From Coriobacteriia bacterium (GTDB lineage: Bacteria > Actinomycetota > Coriobacteriia > WRKU01 > WQUG01), in contig WREJ01000005.1 in the NCBI GenBank assembly GCA_009779395.1, positions 1 through 19,342 of the forward strand: a stretch of 19,342 bases of DNA. The letters are read 5' to 3'. The position numbers and the translations under genes are program-made. Shown one piece after another: positions 14,960-19,342 of the stretch (positions are counted from its first letter, which is position 1; the number at the start of each line of letters is the position of its first letter). The notes beneath the pieces are model-generated. The model was not told the origin of the DNA. It saw nothing but the letters and a program-made list of their open reading frames with translations, and did not search any database.

Positions 14960-14980
14960 AAAACGTGTGTAAAACGTTTT
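14960..14980 (+). terminator. Weak hairpin after the Lit-like gene
   Basis: AAAACG / CGTTTT with a nine-base loop, 12 bases after the stop. The T run is part of the stem and the hairpin is AT-rich, so termination here would be partial at best. Confidence 0.3.
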
Positions 14981-15057
14981 GGAGGGAACGGTCTTAGGAC
15001 AAAATCAGGTGCATGGTGCATCTGGTTGTGAGTGAGGTACCGAGGAGGCATGAACAA

Positions 15058-15207
15058 ATGTCAGAAGCATATTGCGTAAAGTGCAAGGCGAAAAGAAATA
15101 TGGTCGATGCCAAAGAAGAAACCATGAAAAATGGTCGCCCCATTCTAAAGGGCAAGTGCCCCACCTGTGGCACAACTGTTTGCAAAATTCTTCCTTCAAA
15201 GAAATAA
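15058..15207 (+). CDS. DUF5679 small zinc-ribbon protein
   Basis: 49 residues. ATG 15058 is chosen because GAGGAGG lies about eight bases upstream; the frame is open to an ATG at 15013 that lacks a ribosome site. Two Cys pairs, CVKC at 6-9 and CPTC at about 34-37, plus a later Cys, form a zinc ribbon, with the family phrase AYCVKCKAKR near the N-terminus. Function is not established for this family; it occurs widely in Actinobacteria. Followed by its own terminator. Confidence 0.85.
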   Translation: MSEAYCVKCKAKRNMVDAKEETMKNGRPILKGKCPTCGTTVCKILPSKK

Positions 15208-15230
15208 CCCGCCTTACCAACTAACAAGCT

Positions 15231-15266
15231 AAACCCGTCTGTGGATTGTCCCGGACGGGTTTTCTT
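15231..15266 (+). terminator. Rho-independent terminator after the DUF5679 gene
   Basis: A 9-bp perfect stem AAACCCGTC / GACGGGTTT (15231-15239 with 15254-15262) and a 14-base loop, followed by TTC and more T-rich bases. It starts 23 bases after the stop codon. Confidence 0.85.
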
Positions 15267-15292
15267 GTGGGCGGTTTTCTTATGACTCACTT

Positions 15293-15328
15293 CAGTCAGC
15301 AGCACGGCGCGCCGTGATACACTGACTG
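15293..15328. promoter_or_regulatory. Nested palindrome and probable leaderless promoter at the larB start
   Basis: A perfect 14-bp palindrome CACGGCGCGCCGTG (15303-15316) lies inside a perfect 7-bp inverted repeat CAGTCAG (15293-15299) / CTGACTG (15322-15328). The outer right arm ends two bases before the larB ATG at 15331. TACACT at 15318-15323 fits a -10 box placed so that transcription would begin at or next to the ATG, and no ribosome site precedes larB. An operator that blocks a leaderless promoter is the natural reading; the regulator is unknown. Confidence 0.5.
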
Positions 15329-15330
15329 TC

Positions 15331-16086
15331 ATGAAAGACAGCAGCAGCAAAAACAATAAGCGGCAGAGCACGTCCATTAAAGATACGTCCAGCGAAAAAA
15401 CGCTTGAATCGCTGGGTGTTACTGGTGTGGTCGATGCTCGTCTTGATCTCGACCGAGAAAATCGCTGCGGCTTTCCTGAAGTCATCTTTTCTCTAGGCAA
15501 AACACCCGAACAAGTCGCGCGCATTGCCAGTGAACTGTTCAGTCGCAACGCAACGGTGCTTGCTACTCTGGCAGATCCGCAGCATTTTGCTGCGACTCAG
15601 CAGTTGCTGCCTATGGCAGTCTATCACGCAGAGGCGCGCTTGATTGTGGCACAAAAGGACGGGCAGCAAACGCGCGGCACCGGACATATTGTTGTGGCAA
15701 CGGGTGGTACGGCAGACTTTCCTGTTGCCGAAGAAGCAGCCATTACCGCAGAACTGCACGGTGCGCGTGTCACGCGCCTCTACGACATTGGTGTTGCCGG
15801 TGTTCACCGTGCGCTTGAACACACCGACACGCTGCACGACGGTCGGGTCATTATTGCTGTTGCTGGTATGGAGGGGGCGCTCCCTATTCTGATTGCTGGA
15901 CTGGTCAAGGTGCCGGTGATTGCCGTTCCCACCAGCATTGGTTATGGTGCAAACTTTGAAGGAGTTGCGCCCCTGCTGACGATGCTGAATTCGTGCTCGG
16001 GGGGGATTAGCGTGGTCAATATTAACAACGGTTTTGGTGCGGCGGTCGTGGCAAGCAGGATTAACGCGCCGGCGTGGCTGGATTAG
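15331..16086 (+). CDS. larB: LarB, pyridinium-3,5-biscarboxylic acid mononucleotide synthase
   Basis: 251 residues. The PurE-like family core is clear: DRENRCGFPEVIFSLGKTPEQV at 41-62, VATGGTADFPVAEEAAITAE at 122-141, VAGMEGALP at 177-185 and IAVPTSIGYGANFEGVAPLLTMLNSCSGG at 197-225. Cys222 in LNSCSGG matches the catalytic Cys221 of the Lactobacillus enzyme. LarB carboxylates and hydrolyses nicotinic acid adenine dinucleotide, the first step of nickel-pincer nucleotide synthesis. The first 30 residues are Ser/Lys-rich and unlike the usual N-terminal helix. Start ATG 15331 has no ribosome site, suggesting a leaderless message. larC begins one base after the stop region. Confidence 0.95.
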   Translation: MKDSSSKNNKRQSTSIKDTSSEKTLESLGVTGVVDARLDLDRENRCGFPEVIFSLGKTPEQVARIASELFSRNATVLATLADPQHFAATQQLLPMAVYHAEARLIVAQKDGQQTRGTGHIVVATGGTADFPVAEEAAITAELHGARVTRLYDIGVAGVHRALEHTDTLHDGRVIIAVAGMEGALPILIAGLVKVPVIAVPTSIGYGANFEGVAPLLTMLNSCSGGISVVNINNGFGAAVVASRINAPAWLD

Positions 16087-16087
16087 T

Positions 16088-17341
16088 ATGAGTATGGCGA
16101 GTACGACCAGTAACAGCAGCACATCAAAAGTACGTATCGCACACATCGATTGCTCGTCGGGGCTTTCTGGCGACAAATTTTTAGGTGCTTTGCTTGACGT
16201 GGGTACGCAAACGGGCGCGTTTACAGCAGCTAATCTAGCAGAGTTGGCAGCTACACTCACCCCCGAAGCGCAGGTCTTAGTCAGCACAACTAGCAGCTAC
16301 GACATTAAAGCGACTGCTGTTACGGTCACAACAGTCATAGAAGGCGCGACGCCAGACGCACAGGCTGCTGCACGCAGCTGGACCGACATTTCTGCAAGTA
16401 TTAAAGCAGTGCCGACAGATCTGCTTTCTGTCCCGGCGCGCGAAAACGCACTGCAGGTCTTTACAAAGCTCGCCCAGGTCGAGGCGCAGATTCATCAAAC
16501 AGCAGTCGAGGACGTCCATTTTCATGAACTGGGGGCAGCAGATTCTATCATCGACATTGTGGGAAGCTGCGCAGCACTTGACGCGCTGAACATCAGGCAG
16601 CTGTACGCAACGCCACCTGCGCTGGGTAGTGGCAGTGTAAAGACACAGCATGGTATTGTGCCTGTGCCGGCACCAGCGACGGCTGCTTTGCTGCTGGGGA
16701 TTCCCACAACAATGAGCAGTGCCACAGGCGAGCTGACGACACCAACGGGTGCGGCACTACTGCAGCTCGTTGACGGTTTTGGTGCGGTACCTCCGCTGAC
16801 AGCATGTGCTGTTGGCTACGGAGCAGGCACACGCGACATTGGGCAACCCAACATCTGCCGTCTGTTGCTGGGTGTTGCAGACGCAGAAACCCTACCCAAC
16901 ACCATTGCCGCGCAAGACACGGTGTTGCTAGAAACCAACATTGACCACATTGCCCCCGAAGCCGTGGCCTTTGCCGGTGAACAGTTGCTGGCAGAGGGTG
17001 CCCTTGATGTCTGGGTCATTCCCATCGCCATGAAAAAAAGCCGCGCCGCCCTGACCTTCTGTGTTTTGACGACGCCGCAGCAAGCAGAACATTTCGCAGC
17101 ACGTATGATGAAGCTAACGGGCACCCTGGGTGTGCGCGTCAGTCTGCAACCACGCTATGTGAGCGACCGCGACAGCGTCACCATTGACACCCCCTGGGGA
17201 TCAGTCCAGGTAAAAGTAGCAAACGGCAGAGCACGTCCAGAACATGAAGACATAGCGAGGATTGCGCGGGAACACAATTTGGATTACCCTTTCGTACTAA
17301 AAGAGGTCACCGCAGCAGCCATGCAGCAGATAACGGCGTAA
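16088..17341 (+). CDS. larC: LarC, nickel insertion protein for the pincer cofactor
   Basis: 417 residues from ATG 16088, one base after the larB stop; ATG 16094 is also possible, and the frame open from 16034 inside larB is not used. Family motifs: IDCSSGLSGDKFLGALLDVG near the N-terminus, VHFHELGAADSIIDIVG, GIVPVPAPATAALL, and a C-terminal half containing LLETNIDHIAPEAVAFAGEQLL and WVIPIAMKKSRAA. LarC uses CTP to insert nickel into the pincer ligand. Unlike the Lactobacillus gene, which needs a programmed frameshift to join LarC1 and LarC2, this is one continuous frame. Neither larE (sulfur insertion) nor larA (lactate racemase) lies in the window. Confidence 0.95.
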   Translation: MSMASTTSNSSTSKVRIAHIDCSSGLSGDKFLGALLDVGTQTGAFTAANLAELAATLTPEAQVLVSTTSSYDIKATAVTVTTVIEGATPDAQAAARSWTDISASIKAVPTDLLSVPARENALQVFTKLAQVEAQIHQTAVEDVHFHELGAADSIIDIVGSCAALDALNIRQLYATPPALGSGSVKTQHGIVPVPAPATAALLLGIPTTMSSATGELTTPTGAALLQLVDGFGAVPPLTACAVGYGAGTRDIGQPNICRLLLGVADAETLPNTIAAQDTVLLETNIDHIAPEAVAFAGEQLLAEGALDVWVIPIAMKKSRAALTFCVLTTPQQAEHFAARMMKLTGTLGVRVSLQPRYVSDRDSVTIDTPWGSVQVKVANGRARPEHEDIARIAREHNLDYPFVLKEVTAAAMQQITA

Positions 17342-17362
17342 TTTTCACCAATCATGAACATT

Positions 17363-17391
17363 TTGAGAGAGTACGACCAGCGTGCTATAAT
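17363..17391 (+). promoter_or_regulatory. Near-consensus promoter of the RCC1-repeat gene
   Basis: TTGAGA at 17363-17368, a 17-base spacer, then TATAAT at 17386-17391, with TG one base before the -10 (extended form). This is the best housekeeping promoter in the window. It lies 22 bases past the larC stop and gives a leader of about 80 bases; GAGG about eight bases before ATG 17481 is the ribosome site. Confidence 0.75.
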
Positions 17392-17480
17392 TTTTCCTAC
17401 ACCAGAGTATGGTGCTGTTGTACATGAAATGACTGTACTATGCAGATGACAGATGCCATTGAGATAAAGCGAGGACTGCC

Positions 17481-19342
17481 ATGACCGCCAGAACGCCAAA
17501 ATCCCACGGGGGGGGGGGGCTCTCCAGAAAACCTAAGCTAGCGCTGCTACTGGCAGCGATTCTTCTTCTGGCACTTCCCTTTATAGCAGCAGCGAATTCG
17601 GCGGCAGTTCAGTCAGTGCTTGAACCAATAACAACACAGGTAGCAGGAATCCTTTCTGCAGGCGATACCTTTTCTGCACCTGACGGCTCTGCCGTGCTGG
17701 GAACGGGAATATCATCTTTTGATCCTTTTGCTATTCGACCAGAAGCAACAAGCTTTTCTGCAGGAAATATTCACTCCCTTGCCATTGCAGCAGATGGTAC
17801 GCTCTGGGCATGGGGAGCTATCGAAAATGGCAGAACAGGACTGGGTGCGATAGCAACCATTCAATTGACACCAGCACAGGTAGGTACGGCAACTAACTGG
17901 ACACAGGTGTCTGCAGGACCTGTCCACTCCCTTGCCATCAAAGATGACGGTACAATCTGGTCATGGGGATGGAACGGAAATGGCAGAACAGGATTCGGCA
18001 TTGCAACAGGCATTCAACTAACACCGGCACAAGTAGGTACGGCAACTAACTGGACACAGGTGTCTGCAGGATGGGAGTATTCTCTTGCCATCAGATCAGA
18101 TGGTACCCTCTGGGCATGGGGAAGTAACTCACAAGGCCAAACAGGACTCGGTGCGTCAGCAACAACACCGGCACAGGTAGGTACGGCAACTAACTGGGCA
18201 GCAGTGTCTGCAGGGGAATTCCACTCTCTTGCCATCAGATCAGATGGTACGCTCTGGGCATGGGGACTTAACGGAAATGGCAGAACAGGACTCGGCACTG
18301 GCACAGGCAATCAAACAACACCAGCACAGGTAGGGACTGCCACTAACTGGACACAGGTGTCCGCAGGAAATAATTATTCCCTTGCTATCAGATCAGATGG
18401 CACCCTCTGGGCGTGGGGAAATAACGCAATGGGCAGAACAGGACTCGGTACTGACACAGGCATTCAAACAACACCGGCACAAGTAGGTACGGCGACTAAC
18501 TGGACAGCGGTATCTGCAGGATGGGAGCATTCTCTTGCCATCAGATCAGACGGCACGCTCTGGTCATGGGGATGGAACAACAATGGCAGAACAGGACTGG
18601 GTACGGTAGCAGGCAATCAATTGACACCGGCACAGGTAGGTACGGCAACTGATTGGCTCTTGGCTGATGCTGCTAACGGCAGTTATTCTCTCGGCATGAG
18701 AACAGACGGCACTTTCTGGTCATGGGGCCTGAATAGCAATGGTCAACTCGGCAAAGGAATCACCTCACCATCTACTCAGCAGGGTTTTGGTACCAACAAC
18801 TGGATTCCCTGGAGAATAGCAGCGTCACCTATTCCGCAAAGTGCTACTAACTGGCTGCCTGCTGCAGGCAGTGCTGGCAGTGCGACGACACCCTACAGTG
18901 GCAGACAAAACGTAACTCCTGCCAACACGCCACATATCATCATACGCTTTGACCGGCAAATGCGTACTGATCCTGCGTCTTTGGGCACAATCGATATTAA
19001 TAATGGTGCTACGGTAGATGTCGCAAATGGCAGCTGGTCAAGTGGTGTTGTCCAGGGAGTAACGGTTCCCAATTCGGTCTTTAGTGCAGACCTTAATCTT
19101 GCTGTATCAGGTGTTGTGCATACCGTCGTAGCATCAGGTTTTCGTGATGGCTTAGGCGAAATCATGTATCCCCACGGTACTGGACCTGGTGGTGCCTATC
19201 CCAACACGGTATGGACCTTTTCTACCGGAGAAGTTCCCCTACCTGTTGTTGTTATCGATGTTGAACCAAAGGGACACGGAATTGCGGTTGAGGGTCGTAA
19301 TCTCTATGTTGTTTTTGATCAGCTGATTCATCAAACAAATCC
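17481..19342 (+). CDS. Secreted RCC1-repeat surface protein with Ig-like (SbsA-type) domain (partial, runs off the right edge)
   Basis: Open for 620 codons to the window end. Residues 1-13 hold four Gly from a G12 tract; then LSRKPKLALLLAAILLLALPFIAAA is a signal peptide, cleaved near AAANS. Residues about 80-430 contain seven RCC1/ATS1 repeats of 48-51 residues, typified by SLAIRSDGTLWAWG and TPAQVGTATNW. The repeats predict a beta-propeller. A region at about 470-580 (NVTPANTPHIIIRFDRQM ... VWTFSTGE) resembles the bacterial Ig-like/SbsA fold. The protein is therefore a long cell-surface protein, perhaps an adhesin, whose anchor would be beyond the edge. Several repeats are nearly identical at base level. 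A strong promoter precedes it, and it is separate from larBC. Confidence 0.85.
   Translation, partial: MTARTPKSHGGGGLSRKPKLALLLAAILLLALPFIAAANSAAVQSVLEPITTQVAGILSAGDTFSAPDGSAVLGTGISSFDPFAIRPEATSFSAGNIHSLAIAADGTLWAWGAIENGRTGLGAIATIQLTPAQVGTATNWTQVSAGPVHSLAIKDDGTIWSWGWNGNGRTGFGIATGIQLTPAQVGTATNWTQVSAGWEYSLAIRSDGTLWAWGSNSQGQTGLGASATTPAQVGTATNWAAVSAGEFHSLAIRSDGTLWAWGLNGNGRTGLGTGTGNQTTPAQVGTATNWTQVSAGNNYSLAIRSDGTLWAWGNNAMGRTGLGTDTGIQTTPAQVGTATNWTAVSAGWEHSLAIRSDGTLWSWGWNNNGRTGLGTVAGNQLTPAQVGTATDWLLADAANGSYSLGMRTDGTFWSWGLNSNGQLGKGITSPSTQQGFGTNNWIPWRIAASPIPQSATNWLPAAGSAGSATTPYSGRQNVTPANTPHIIIRFDRQMRTDPASLGTIDINNGATVDVANGSWSSGVVQGVTVPNSVFSADLNLAVSGVVHTVVASGFRDGLGEIMYPHGTGPGGAYPNTVWTFSTGEVPLPVVVIDVEPKGHGIAVEGRNLYVVFDQLIHQTN
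17508..17519 (+). repeat. Poly-G tract (12 G) inside the RCC1-repeat gene
   Basis: Twelve consecutive G, codons 10-13 of the gene, before the signal peptide. With 12 G the frame continues; with 11 G it reaches TAG after eleven codons, and with 13 G it reaches TAA after ten. This is the layout of a slippage-controlled on/off switch. Confidence 0.85.
17737..18660 (+). repeat. Tandem RCC1-encoding repeats, 144-153 bp per unit
   Basis: The codons for VSAG recur at 17907, 18060, 18204, 18357 and 18510, giving periods of 153, 144, 153 and 153 bases. Long stretches such as TCTCTTGCCATCAGATCAGA and GGTACGGCAACTAACTGG are shared between units with few changes. This leaves the gene open to unit loss or gain by recombination. 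Confidence 0.85.

Noticed and set aside
9098..18221. Avoidance of GAATTC because of the EcoRI-type methylase
   Set aside because: At least four GAATTC sites (9098, 15987, 17594, 18216) occur, about the random expectation for this length; one is inside the nuclease gene. The true recognition site is unknown.
17737..18660. CRISPR-like regular repeats
   Set aside because: Period 144-153, in frame, and encode RCC1 units; no short palindromic repeats with unique spacers.

Overview
The window looks like a mid-GC anaerobic or facultative actinobacterial chromosome, most likely a Coriobacteriia-type lineage. This is an inference from gene content: a secreted multiheme cytochrome c, two-subunit Fe-S L-serine dehydratase, a DUF5679 zinc ribbon, a LarB/LarC pair and NitT/TauT-type ABC genes. 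No rRNA, tRNA, CRISPR array or insertion sequence is visible. Taxonomy is not certain from this sequence alone.

Layout. (1) 1-2461, minus strand: a small surface-glycan cluster. It holds an unknown signal-peptide/TM protein with an Asp-rich tail, a GT-D-fold glycosyltransferase-like protein, and the start of a GT11 fucosyltransferase-like gene that runs off the left edge. The genes overlap each other. (2) 2462-2903: a divergent intergenic region with short tandem repeats. (3) 2904-6736, plus strand: a heptaheme secreted cytochrome followed by a strong terminator, then an FKBP-type lipoprotein and a two-gene SsuB/SsuC-type ABC transporter without a binding protein. (4) 6737-7374: a repeat-rich non-coding stretch with long inverted repeats, a 41-bp direct repeat and a structured leader. 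(5) 7375-9679: a two-gene accessory module of visibly lower GC, an EcoRI-type adenine methyltransferase overlapping a DUF262+HNH nuclease. It is probably a horizontally acquired restriction or defence cassette. (6) 9730-11394, minus strand: sdaAB-sdaAA, catabolic L-serine deamination. (7) 11473-14948, plus strand: yajQ, then an M28-peptidase-like membrane protein whose metal ligands are changed, closely followed by a DUF1461/TIGR01906 (Lit-like) membrane protein. (8) 15058-17341: a 49-aa zinc ribbon, a terminator, then larB-larC for the nickel-pincer nucleotide cofactor, with a striking nested palindrome over the larB start. (9) 17481-right edge: a secreted RCC1-repeat protein behind a near-consensus promoter. 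It carries a 12-G homopolymer just before its signal peptide.

Most notable points: the G12 tract behaves on paper as a phase-variation switch, because both 11 G and 13 G give an immediate stop. The DUF262-HNH/EcoRI-methylase pair sits behind a leader with interleaved inverted repeats. The M28 homologue appears to be a pseudo-enzyme with a roughly 280-residue low-complexity insertion, next to a Lit-like gene. The GT11 gene and the RCC1 gene are both open at the window edges.
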